64,000 bases of DNA from Progne subis subis. Taxonomy: Eukaryota; Chordata; Aves; Passeriformes; Hirundinidae. Both the position numbers and the translations under genes were made by a program. The stretch lies in the NCBI GenBank assembly GCA_022316685.1, contig JAKJHU010000084.1, positions 1 to 64,000 on the forward strand, in the 5' to 3' direction. How positions within the stretch are numbered: position 1 is the first letter of the stretch; each line of letters starts with the position of its first letter. Positions 56,001-64,000 of the stretch are shown here, in pieces. Below the pieces are notes generated by a model. It worked only from the letters and a program-made list of their open reading frames with translations. It had not been told where the DNA came from and searched no databases.

Positions 56001-59000
56001 AAATTTACCTTCAATCTTGACTAAGTCATCTTTGGTATCTCTGGTAGAAGCAGTCTTAGGGATACACGTGAAAGGCCAGTATCAGCCACTGCTACACTTA
56101 CTCTGCGGAATGACACCACGTAGAAGGTATCCTCCCTTCGGTGGATTGCTTCAAAGAAGTCTTGATAGCTCCTCGGAGAGGCATAATACACTTGCAGCTC
56201 ATTCCCTGAGCTCCTACTGAAATAAAGAAGGGCAAAGGTAATTATTTTAGACAAGACAGTTAATTCCAGTGAGACCAATGAGGTTCCTTTGAGGACCTGC
56301 TTTTTAAAGGAACTGCAGCTCTTCATCCACTGAGAGGAGCATGAGAAACACAACGCAGGTAAAGACAATGAAACTACTCAGCACTTTTTAAAAGTTCAAA
56401 GTGCTTCAAAGGTCTTACTTTGTGGCAAAGTTTTCCAGATTTGGTTTTTCTCGTGCTTCTGAGGCCAGCAAAAAACCGTTTGCTAGCTCAAGAAGAAAAA
56501 AAAGTTTCAACCTAAAGTGTCTGAAAAAACTGTGATGACTTCTGAAAATAAATTTAAGGATAAAATGTCGTTATGAAATAAAATATCAAACCATTTAATA
56601 ATTTAATAATTTTCTTTTACTACTTAGAATCCAAACCACTAAAATTGAAAGAATTGCAAAGTTAAGCATAAACAGAGCTTTTAATTTACTGTCAAATGAC
56701 AAATCCACCTTCTTCCTTACCCACTTTTTATTTTTTTTTTTCCTGCTGTGTCCTCTGGTCAACTACAAAAGACTCTTCCCTTAGTCAACTCAAAGGTTTG
56801 TTCTTGATTTTCAATTTAGACAGAGGAGCAAAAATAAGACATTCACATAATTCTAGCTTATCTTTTCCATGTTTCTCATCTTACACATGTGAGACACTAG
56901 GAAAAGATGTCCCTAAACCATTCTAAGCTAAAACACTGGCAAGTCCTACAATCATGGTACTTATCCACTGTTTATTTTGGAAAGGTGAGAAATTCCTAGC
57001 ATATGCTGCTATCATTTACACTCCCCCAATCCCATTCCAAAATAACTTATTTAATCACACTGGAAAGTTGAATACACGGAAACCATCACCTGGACCTTCA
57101 ACCTGCCATTTTAATTTCCTCCACTTTAATAGCACAGTGTCTGTTTGTGGCAGGGACACCAACTAGGCATCCCTGCCAAGCTGTCTTCTGCTGACCCAGG
57201 TTTTGAACTAGGGGAGCTAATTTAGATTATTTTAGTATGTTTCTAAAATATAACAAGGAACAAATCTATCATCAAGAGATTTTCTCAAGCAGCAGTAATA
57301 GCAGGCTGTCACCATCTCTTCCTCTGCTAACACAGTCCTGTTGCAAGCAGAACACTGCAGCTGCCAGGCCAGCTGCTCTTTCATAGGATTCCAAAGCCCT
57401 CCTGGTCATGTAACACATCGAACACGAACAAGTGATACCAGGGGATTACAGGCAGGACATTGCATCTGCCTTTTTATATCTGCTGATAACCACAATGGGC
57501 TTCTCCATCAAAGTGAGGGAGGAACTCCAGAACCAAAAACAGGAGCAAAACTATCAGCTGTTTTAGTAACACCTTTGCATATTACAAGAAAGCACTGTAT
57601 TAAACTGTGTATCCCAAACAACGGTGCTGAACCTGGCCATTTACTGGGAGGTAAATAAAACTTTTGTTTTACAACTCTGAAGGACACTGTTATGCATCAC
57701 AGAGCACTGGGATGTTGCACACAGGCTTATTTTGGGAAGAAATGAAGCAAGACAGTGCTTTGTGCATCAAGAACCACAATATTAATAGTGCAAAACCTGG
57801 GGAAATAACTGGAGAGTCTCATTTTGATACTTGAAGTCTTAAGAAACACTCTTACAGAAACCATCAACAAAATTACCTCTGAAGAAAGCTGCACAGACTA
57901 TAAAGAGAGGAGGGGTGTTGATGATTTTCTTTGAAATCATCTTAAAATTTAACTCCTCCACTGCTTTGACTTCCCTGAAATTCTTTTCAGTCCTCAGCTT
58001 CCTGATGGAGATTACAATGGAGATGGAGACCACCTCTTCTAACAGAGGCATTCAGTAAACCTGAAGCAAAGCCTACTTTGAGTAGAACGTTGGACTAGAT
58101 ATCTCCAGAGGTCCTTTACAACCTAAACTACTCCATGATTCTACAATTTCATGGAGCACCTAATAGCTGGTGGCTCTGGGAGGAACTGGAAATCTGTTCT
58201 ATGTTCTTAGCAGCTCCAGGACAGTCTGAGCATGCAGCTGCCATGACTCACTGGTCCTGTTCATATAAACATCATTAATCTGAAAAAGAAACCCAAAAAA
58301 TTTCACTTCCTTCAGAGCACTACAGATTATTCCATGCAGAGCTACATGATGTTGCACACTGTTTCCAATAATCCAGACAATTTTTTTTCAAGAGCAATGC
58401 AAGCATGTGTATTAAACTGCCTTATAGCATGAGGCTTGTTCATCAGTGTTAGTTAAAACAGCTATTCTTCATCTGCCTGTAGAACTTAAAAAGCTTTTTC
58501 TTTTATTTTTTTCTTGTAAACCAAGACATATCAAAATCTGACTGCCTGTTTTCTGTAACATTTGCCTGCAGCTTGCTCTTTTCCCCCAGGCTGATCCTGC
58601 TTTCAAAGCAGTAATGCAAACAGAAAGGCCACAGCTGTCTTACTTCCCACAGCAACATTTCAGGTGGTGTTCTCACCAAAAAGTCCCCACTATATTCCAT
58701 TCTGCTCTTTCTTACACTCCTCTTTGGCACTTCAAAGCAGACAGTCTCCTAAACAGTCCCATACAGAGATCAGGAGAAAGAAATTTTGTTTCCTACATCT
58801 TTTCTGTCTAGTACTTCCTGTCACCAGGGCAGAGGGACAGGGTAATTATGAGGAGGGATGGGCAAGGGACATCAAGAAACTATACATTAACGTGCTCCAC
58901 TAATCAGCAGAGAAAAGTCAGCAGATGGAGACAAAGAATGCAAATGAGATACAATGGTACTTTAATTTCATCATAATAATTTGGTGCTAGCTATAATGGC

Positions 59001-62000
59001 TCTACTCTTGAAGACAATGAGAGAAACCCTTCCCTTATGAGACTCTCAGCCCTTTGAAACCTTACAAACTAACGATGTTCTCACAGAGAACAGAGCTCAA
59101 AGTCAGCTCCCTCTGTTTTTCTCTAAATATCCAAATCTGTTTAGAAAGGGATTCTGGAGAGCAAAGCATGGGTTTTCTTAAAATTCATGGCTAGAAATGC
59201 CCTGGAAGAGTGGGGCTGTGATACAGGGGTCCCTTTAGGCGTATTATAAATAATTAGAAGCAGTTATTTGCTAAGGGACAGAATTAGGCCAAGAAAAGTA
59301 GCTGCATTTGGCTTAAGAACCCCGAGTATATGAAAATGGACATTCTTTACTGATTTGTGTGAAACTAGGTTATTAAGTAGAAAGCAATAACAAAGGTTCT
59401 GTCTTACCTGAGACTGGTGTCTGAGTAAGGCATGGCCACTAGCTGGGAATCTGCTTTGTCACTGAGAGAGCTCTGAAAAAGGGGAAAAAAGAAAAGGTGA
59501 CACAAAGTGAAACCAGTAAGCATTCTCTTGTTTTGCCACATTAAATACAACACACAGCACGGGGGGCAGAGATCAATCAGTGCCCTGCACCAGAAATGTG
59601 CATTTTTCCACCAAAACATGAGAAACTGAAATGGTCAGCAATCAAGCTGGAACAACAAAACCAGCAGAACTTTAATACAGCCAAATTTGAAGTCAGCATT
59701 CAGAGACAAGAAAGGGAGCTTGGCACCAAACATTTCTAAATATTCTACCATCGTACTCTAGACACCAGTGAGAAGGATCTGAAGCTTAATACACAACACT
59801 TCTTCTCCAGGAAACTGCAGTATTTCCCAAACTGTAATGCTCAATTCCTTTTAAAGCTGTTACTACATCTAATCAATTTAAATACTTTGAAAATTCATTG
59901 TCTTAATTTCAGCCTTGATACCAGTATGCCATGGAGATAAAAGAGATTTTTAAAAATGGGAAATATGAGCACAAGTCTCTCTATTCTGTAGTCTTACAAA
60001 AAAAAAAAAAAATCCCTCCAGCAAAAATTTAAACAACAGAAATATTTGAACAAAATCAGTCAGCTGTGGCCCTTAGCAGTGAGTCAGATAAATGTGCTGC
60101 TGTATTTCTCTCTGTTAAGCAATTGCTTGTCCTTACAGAGAAGCCATAAAAAGGATAACGATTGATTCAGTTTCAGAAAACGCCGAACATATTTTGACGT
60201 CCGCTAAAAAGATTCGAACCCCTGAATCCAAGAGCGGCAACGGAAGGACAACTTCAACAACGTAACAACCAAACCCAGCAATTCAAAATGGGAAACCTTG
60301 GCGGCCCTAATTACAGGCGGAGTGGCCGCTTTTGTGCGTGATGGCGAGCGTGAAGGAGCGAGGGAGAGCGTGCCCGAACGGAACGGCTGTGTCCCGCCGC
60401 GGCGGCGCACCTGGGGGACCCGCGCTCTCTGCTGCTGGCCGTTGCTCAGCCGTCGGGACCGCGTCCGCTCCACCTCGTGCCTGTGCACCCATCCTCGCAG
60501 CTCGTGGGTCAGCCTAGGGAAGCACAGCGTCAGACAGACCGCAAACAACACCGGCACGGCGCTTCAGGGCTGCACAAGTTTAGCCCCCGTACGGACGACG
60601 CCTTGGGACTTCAGCGTCTGTATTTTTCATGTATTTGTAATCCTGCGATCCTTTAATGTGTAAGTCTAAGACTCATGTCTTGGGTTGCAATACGTAACCA
60701 AAAGCATGTATTCTACTCCCAACCTGTTGAAACCAGCTGAAGAAGTGTTTCTTTCTTTTAACTCCAGGGGGGATGGGGGCAGGTTGCCTTCTGTTAATGG
60801 ACCAGGTAGAGCCATGGGTCCTTACCTCTTCCACAACCCATCCTCCCTCCAGGGATATCTTCTGTTAACGGGCCATTAAGGCTCACCACAACAGTACACC
60901 ATCCCACTGTGAGATGCCCCACCCAGTGGGAGGAGCCAAGGATTCCTAGCTAGATAAAAGCTGAAATTCAGCATAGCAGGTCAGCAAGTTTTCCACTGGA
61001 TTTCCCAGAGGAACGACCAGACCCATCTCACCACCACTGCACTCTTCTACAGGATCATCTCTAGTCCAACAGAACCACATCTGTTACTCCAGGAAGGATT
61101 TATTTGGACAGCTTCCAACACCCTGACCAACAGAGTGTCAGTATTTCTGACTCTGTCAGGGTTTCTAGGATTTTTTGTCTCCTTGCTTGTCTGTTGTTTT
61201 GGGCTTTTTTTGTTTTTTTTTTTTTGTATTACTACATTTGTATTTTTAATATTCCTAGGAAAAAACTGTTATTCCTATTCCTGTATCTTTGCCTGAAAGC
61301 CCCTATTTGCAAAAATTGTAATAACTTGGAGGGAGGGGGTTTACATTCTCAATTCCAAGGGGAGCTCCAGCTTTCCCTAGCAGACACCTGTCTTTCCAAA
61401 CCAAGACAACTCCACTTAGAGTGTCAGCACTGCTTTCACACTGTTGTCAGACACAATTTCTCTCTAGGCCTGGGAATCAAGGACACCTCACTGCCTCAGG
61501 CCCTGAGAAATGTAAAAAAACAGTGAATTGGGGGGAGCAAACTTGGGATAAAATGACTTCATGAACTGAAGCTGTAATTGGAAGATTAACCCCTAAGATG
61601 CAAATGGACCAAACTTATGAAAGTGTGAAAATTCATGATCCATCATGCATTTTGGGTGTGGCCTCTGGGTGGGCTTCGACAGCCCAAGGTGTATCTATTG
61701 AAGGCCATTAATAAATGCCTGGTTTTACTCTCTTAATCTTGTCTAGCCTCTGCTCTAGGTAGTCACTTCAAGGCATCATAGACACTGAAGATTACTACTA
61801 TTTCACCTTATGATAACTTATTTTTAATACCACAGGAAGAAAATACAATTTTAAGATTTATCTATAAAGGATTAGATTCACGGGTGTTCCCACATAAAGT
61901 AAGATACAGTCCTTTCTTTTGCCCAATGAATAGCAATTTTGAAATTACTGGAAGGACTAGTGAAATTTAAAATCAAAAGCTAATCAATTCAGAACAAATT

Positions 62001-62697
62001 ACTGGCTAAGGATGAATTATGGCAAATAAATCTGAGAGAAAGAATGGATAAAGAGAATGGAGATAAGGTTAGTAACTCATATCTACAGAAGAAGTGGAGC
62101 TAGGTGTTTTCTAACAGTGAACAAAGAACATCTGCAATGTCAGGTTTAGTCTGCTTCTATCAGAAGCTGAAGAATAGAAGACCATCTCTTGTATAACTCA
62201 GGTGGGAGAAGCTTTTCGCTGGACTCGATTTCCATATCATTAACATTTCTACATATGAAGTGATTTCTCTTCTAAGTCATGAAAACCCCCCGGACAATCA
62301 GAAAACTGATTTGGTTACTGCAAATGACCAGTGTGCAAAAGAGAGTGACTGAGAATCTTTACTAAAACCATGGAAAGGTTACAAAGATCCAAGTGGATCT
62401 GTCCTTTTGACAGCAAGCATTGGACAGTGCAGACACCTATAAAACACTGGTCACTGGATAAACACCATGAATGGACAACAGCATCATTCTCAGCTGTCCA
62501 GCAGCACTCAGCCAACACAGGGCTTATGTATCAACTCCTAATAAACTTTAAATGCTCACAACAGGTTATCTGCTCACCTCAGTGACTCTGTCCTGTTGAT
62601 GAGAGGCCGGCAGGGGGGTGGTGGTGGTGAAATGTATAATAGTGGTTCTTCTGAGACTATCATTAGTGCTTTGTTATCAGATACAGAATGGTCATAC
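16851..62697 (-). CDS. ATF6: Activating transcription factor 6 alpha, 3' part (six last coding exons)
   Basis: Six - strand exons splice in perfect phase: 62578-62697, 60411-60513, 59408-59472, 56102-56216, 32672-32756 and 16851-17059 (697 nt, about 232 residues). All introns are GT/AG. They encode the ER-luminal C-terminal region of ATF6. Family knowledge: ATF6 is a type II ER membrane bZIP factor; on ER stress it moves to the Golgi, is cut by S1P and S2P, and its cytosolic part activates chaperone genes. The luminal part senses stress and binds BiP. Seen here: luminal cysteines in PPPPPCRPL and QIDCEVM, matching the redox pair of mammalian ATF6, and three sequons (N-R-T, N-K-T, N-H-T) at the mammalian glycosylation positions. 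Activation domain, bZIP, transmembrane segment and protease sites lie beyond 64000. ATF6B is excluded by the close match to the ATF6 alpha luminal sequence. Confidence 0.96.
19560..20000 (+). mobile_element. Possible degraded CR1 LINE fragment
   Basis: Segments such as ATCTGGATGAGG, followed by GAAGATGCTAAACTGGAGAG, resemble the CR1 ORF2 3' region (gatgacaccaagctgg...). The match is patchy and no 3' tail or duplication is seen, so this is tentative. Confidence 0.25.
20532..20582 (+). repeat. Three-copy 17-bp tandem repeat
   Basis: TGATTTCCAAAGCTTAC at 20532-20548, then two copies with one or two changes at 20549-20565 and 20566-20582. Confidence 0.95.
29868..29960. repeat. A-run and A/T-rich tract
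   Basis: A run of about 14 A followed by ATTAAATATATTTAACTTATG-type A/T-rich sequence. It could be an old retroposon tail, but no element body is recognised 5' of it. Confidence 0.6.
32672..32756 (-). CDS. ATF6: ATF6 penultimate exon
   Basis: 85 nt, too short to stand out as an open frame. On the - strand TTTTCCAG|GACCAC ... AATG|GTAAGTG. Translates as [20 protein letters not shown] then VLPAVNIN, phase 0 in and phase 1 out, matching both neighbours. Contains the N-K-T glycosylation sequon. Confidence 0.96.
36039..36120. other. Small isolated CpG cluster in the 23-kb ATF6 intron
   Basis: About nine CpGs in roughly 80 bp (AGGCGGCGTGACACGGGACA, CGAAGGAGCGGG, CAGCGCCGCAAGG) within an AT-rich intron. 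Function unknown. Confidence 0.4.
42620..43140 (+). mobile_element. Solo LTR of an avian endogenous retrovirus (ERVL-like)
   Basis: 521 bp beginning TGTCCTGGTTTCAACTGGGA and ending near GGGGTTAACCCATGGTA, which resembles a very common passerine ERV LTR as I remember it. Landmarks: the CAAGGACTTTTGGCTCCCC segment, a decayed TATA-box region (GTACACAAACTGGGG), an A/T-rich TTATAATTATTATC tract and a C-run before the 3' end. Flanks GTGCC (42615-42619) and CTGCC (43141-43145) look like a 5-bp target duplication with one change. No internal retroviral genes, so it is a solo LTR. Confidence 0.8.
44468..44506 (+). repeat. Three-copy 13-bp tandem repeat
   Basis: TAAGTTTCACTTC, TAAATTTCACTTC and TAAATTTCAATTC in direct succession. 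Confidence 0.95.
46627..46689 (+). repeat. Local duplication around AATACCTTATCAG
   Basis: TCAACAAAAATACCTTATCAG occurs at 46627-46647 and 46669-46689 (period 42), with a third AATACCTTATCAG core at 46654-46666. Confidence 0.95.
52279..52316 (+). repeat. Two-copy 20-bp tandem repeat
   Basis: ATCATCCCAAATACAATT is repeated exactly with a period of 20 bp. Confidence 0.95.
56102..56216 (-). CDS. ATF6: ATF6 luminal exon (third from last)
   Basis: 115 nt; TTTATTTCAG|TAGGAG ... CGCAGA|GTAAGTG on the - strand. One base completes a Ser codon, then 38 codons: [38 protein letters not shown]. This is one of the best conserved luminal segments of ATF6. Confidence 0.97.
56217..59407 (-). other. ATF6: ATF6 intron (3.2 kb)
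   Basis: Bounded by ATF6 exons. Apart from the CR1 3' end at about 58087-58150 I see only unique AT-rich sequence. Confidence 0.8.
58087..58150 (+). mobile_element. CR1 LINE 3' end fragment
   Basis: GTTGGACTAGATATCTCCAG, then AGGTCCTTTACAACCTAAAC and CTCCATGATTCTACAATTTC closely follow the avian CR1 3' terminus (GTTGGACTAGATGATCTCC..., AACCTAAACTATTCTATGATTCTATGA). The upstream part of the element is not recognisable, so this is a heavily 5'-truncated copy in antisense to ATF6. Confidence 0.85.
59408..59472 (-). CDS. ATF6: ATF6 luminal exon (fourth from last)
   Basis: 65-nt mini-exon; CCCCTTTTCAG|AGCTCT ... CTCAG|GTAAGA on the - strand. Reads [20 protein letters not shown] plus L and two bases of a Ser codon. 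The conserved SQL-(M/V)-A core fixes the frame; the rest is divergent. Confidence 0.9.
59473..60410 (-). other. ATF6: ATF6 intron (0.9 kb)
   Basis: Contains an A-run at about 59998-60013 and, at its upstream end, the CpG-rich patch with a nested inverted repeat (60201-60237). Confidence 0.8.
60201..60237. repeat. Nested inverted repeat (two-step hairpin)
   Basis: CCGCT (60201-60205) pairs with AGCGG (60233-60237), and inside it GATTC (60211-60215) pairs with GAATC (60224-60228), leaving an 8-nt loop. The TTCGAA core recalls a tRNA T-loop, but no tRNA fold is present. Confidence 0.6.
60411..60513 (-). CDS. ATF6: ATF6 luminal exon (fifth from last), within CpG-rich patch
   Basis: 103 nt; TTCCCTAG|GCTGACC ... 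CCCCAG|GTGCGCC on the - strand. One base completes Arg, then [20 protein letters not shown] and [14 protein letters not shown]. The donor GTGCGC is weak. The exon is unusually GC-rich compared with its neighbours and sits in a CpG cluster. If the donor is skipped the frame stays open to 60204. Confidence 0.96.
60676..61408 (+). mobile_element. Solo LTR of an avian endogenous retrovirus
   Basis: 733 bp beginning TGTCTTGGGTTGC and ending ...AAACCAAGACA. It matches my recollection of a passerine ERV LTR: TTCTTTTAACTCCAGGGGGG region, ACCATCCCACTGTGAGATGC, a TATA-like ATAAAAG at 60954-60960, CAGGGTTTCTAGGATTTTTT, and CTGTTATTCCTATTCCTGTA. Flanks ACTCA (60671-60675) and ACTCC (61409-61413) look like a 5-bp target duplication with one mismatch. 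No internal genes. Confidence 0.8.
61422..61778 (+). mobile_element. Second LTR-like element
   Basis: About 357 bp starting TGTCAGCACTGC and ending AAGGCATCA. It contains ATTAATAAATGCC (poly(A) signal) followed by TCTTGTCTAGCCTCTG, features of an avian ERV LTR R/U5 region. Possible target duplication TAGAG (61417-61421) / TAGAC (61779-61783). Its 5' limit is less certain than its 3' limit. Confidence 0.55.
62578..62697 (-). CDS. ATF6: ATF6 luminal exon (sixth from last)
   Basis: 120 nt; TTTTTCCCAG|GTATGAC ... CTGAG|GTGAGC on the - strand. One base completes Arg, then [39 protein letters not shown] and two bases. It contains the first luminal cysteine and the N-R-T sequon that correspond to the mammalian redox cysteine and first glycosylation site. 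Confidence 0.97.
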
Positions 62698-64000
62698 CTG
62701 GGAAAAAATCCACAAAAGCATATCAAGAAATCCCTTAAAAAACTTTTTCATGACCCTTTGACCAAAGGCAGAGAATGAGCATTATCACCAGCAGATCCAC
62801 AAATGTTACAGCTGCTCCCTTGAGACCTCTGAAACAGGTGAGTAACAATTCCTATCAAACATCCAATGTTCTCAGTCAATCCCTCAAAGGGGGCTGACAG
62901 CTCTCAATGCAGGGCAGACAGATGAGCATTAGCAGATGTTGGATCTCTTCCCAAGAAGGCCAGATATTGATATAATACGCAGTCTGTAAAATATTCCTCA
63001 TAATATGCAAAATATGCGATCTCTGCAGACACAACTTTCTTTTTCATTACAGAGCTGTGCAAGACTTGCTACAGAAACACTAAACTTGTTATCCACTAAA
63101 ACCATGCAGACTGGAAAGACCATAAGCTATATGATAATTGAGCAGCCACAAACTGTATTACAACTGAGTGGAGATGATTTACATCTCTGTCTCCAGAATC
63201 CAGCTTGGTTTTGATAAAAAGTGAAAAGGAGCATGTATTTGTCAGCACAATTCCATAACACTCAGCAATTCCTGATGGGTTAACTATTTATCACAAAATA
63301 CCTAATATAGGTTTCTCTCTTGACAGGTTATCAATGTAGCAGCTTTAGTCCTCTTGGTTTTGACAGACTTGTAGCTCCTGAACCTCAACTTCCTTCTGAA
63401 AAATCAGGTACAAGAGCTTATGAAAGCATTATTCATAGTCCCCTCCTTTCCCAGCTTTCTCTCCTACTTCATGTGTCCTTCTCCTCACTACTGCATCTAG
63501 GACTGATAAAGAATATGCAGCAAAGAGCTCACAGCTTGCCCAACCCAGGGTGAAACAGTGAAAGCAAAAGAGGTACAGGCACAAGCACATCCTCCTAAGA
63601 GAACCACTCCACTCCTTTGTCCCATAGGTCATGGTCTGAAACGTACCACGTAGGATACAAAGCCCTCACCATGGCTACAGCCCTAAAATGCTCCTGATTT
63701 ATTGCCTTCTTTCTGCATGGCAAAATACATTAGGGCTTTCTGCACATCTGTGCCTGGCTTTGTTCAACCAGCCAAAACACTCCACTGGAAAGGGACAGTC
63801 TAATAGGATAAATCTTGCAAGGGGAAAACATGAGCTGTATTAGCCAGACTTCAATCTGGAGGCAATTATATGTTCACTTATGCACGGCATGCTGGAGATC
63901 TAGGAAGCCTGAAAGCCAGTATTCAATTAAATAATGCATAAGCATAGGGATGGACTTAGATGGATTTTTTAGATGAAAAAGACACTGCTAAGTTCAGAGC
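62698..64000 (-). other. ATF6: ATF6 intron, continues past the window edge
   Basis: No further ATF6 exon is found. The expected upstream sequence with the RHLLGF-type S1P site is absent, so the transmembrane and S1P/S2P exons lie beyond 64000. Confidence 0.75.

Larger units (their letters stand above)
32757..56101 (-). other. ATF6: ATF6 intron (23.3 kb)
   Basis: The largest intron in the window, separating the penultimate exon from the luminal exon at 56102. AT-rich, mostly unique. Contains one solo LTR (42620-43140), several small tandem repeats (44468-44506, 46627-46689, 52279-52316) and a small CpG cluster (36039-36120). No nested gene recognised. Confidence 0.75.
60181..60610. promoter_or_regulatory. 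Intragenic CpG-rich patch spanning an ATF6 exon
   Basis: My hand count is about 44 CpG dinucleotides in 430 bp, while the flanking kilobases have only a few per 100-200 bp. It covers the exon at 60411-60513 and extends about 230 bp into the downstream intron and 100 bp into the upstream intron. CpG retention suggests an unmethylated germline region, such as an alternative or antisense promoter. No TATA box or initiator is assigned. Confidence 0.55.
60514..62577 (-). other. ATF6: ATF6 intron (2.1 kb) carrying LTRs
   Basis: About half of this intron is made up of the two LTR-like elements at 60676-61408 and 61422-61778. The remainder is unique AT-rich sequence. Confidence 0.8.

Noticed and set aside
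60190..60260. Possible tRNA (TTCGAA T-loop-like motif) on the - strand
   Set aside because: The T-stem would depend on G-T pairs, and no D arm, anticodon arm or 7-bp acceptor stem can be drawn.
62698..64000. Search for the next upstream ATF6 exon (S1P site region)
   Set aside because: No stretch on the - strand encodes the expected HLLGF-like motif with flanking splice sites; the exon must be outside the window.

Overview
This window is vertebrate nuclear DNA, most likely from a bird and probably a passerine. The genes are split into many small exons with GT/AG introns. The repeats I recognise are a CR1 LINE tail and solo LTRs resembling endogenous-retrovirus LTRs common in songbird genomes. 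There is no bacterial-style gene layout, and most long open frames in the window are chance frames.

Two protein-coding genes were identified by translating exons and checking splice phases by hand. OLFML2B (olfactomedin-like 2B, a secreted matrix glycoprotein) lies on the + strand in eight exons between 1011 and 13596, with a CpG-rich promoter region at its 5' end. ATF6 (the ER-stress sensor and transcription factor) lies on the - strand. Its last six coding exons, which encode most of the ER-luminal part, lie between 62697 and 16851. Earlier exons (activation domain, bZIP, transmembrane segment) are beyond the right edge. The genes are tail to tail, the same arrangement as in mammals, and their poly(A) signals lie close together near 14.5-14.94 kb.

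Layout: 1-1010 is the upstream region and CpG-rich promoter/5' leader. 1011-13596 is OLFML2B. 13597 to about 14515 (possibly 14930) is its 3' UTR. About 14920-16850 is the probable ATF6 3' UTR. 16851-62697 holds ATF6 exons separated by introns of 15.6, 23.3, 3.2, 0.9 and 2.1 kb. 62698-64000 is a further ATF6 intron. The two large introns are AT-rich, largely unique sequence with small tandem repeats, one 521-bp solo LTR (42620-43140) and a possible old CR1 piece. The intron at 60514-62577 carries two LTR-like elements 13 bp apart.

The observations most worth checking are: (1) an apparent single-base deletion in OLFML2B exon 5 that breaks an otherwise intact frame; (2) a dense CpG patch inside ATF6 (about 60181-60610) covering a luminal-domain exon, 65 bp from the LTR pair, which could be an internal or antisense promoter; (3) the convergent poly(A)-signal cluster. 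I did not find a previously undescribed multi-gene system; the window is mostly two known genes and intronic DNA.
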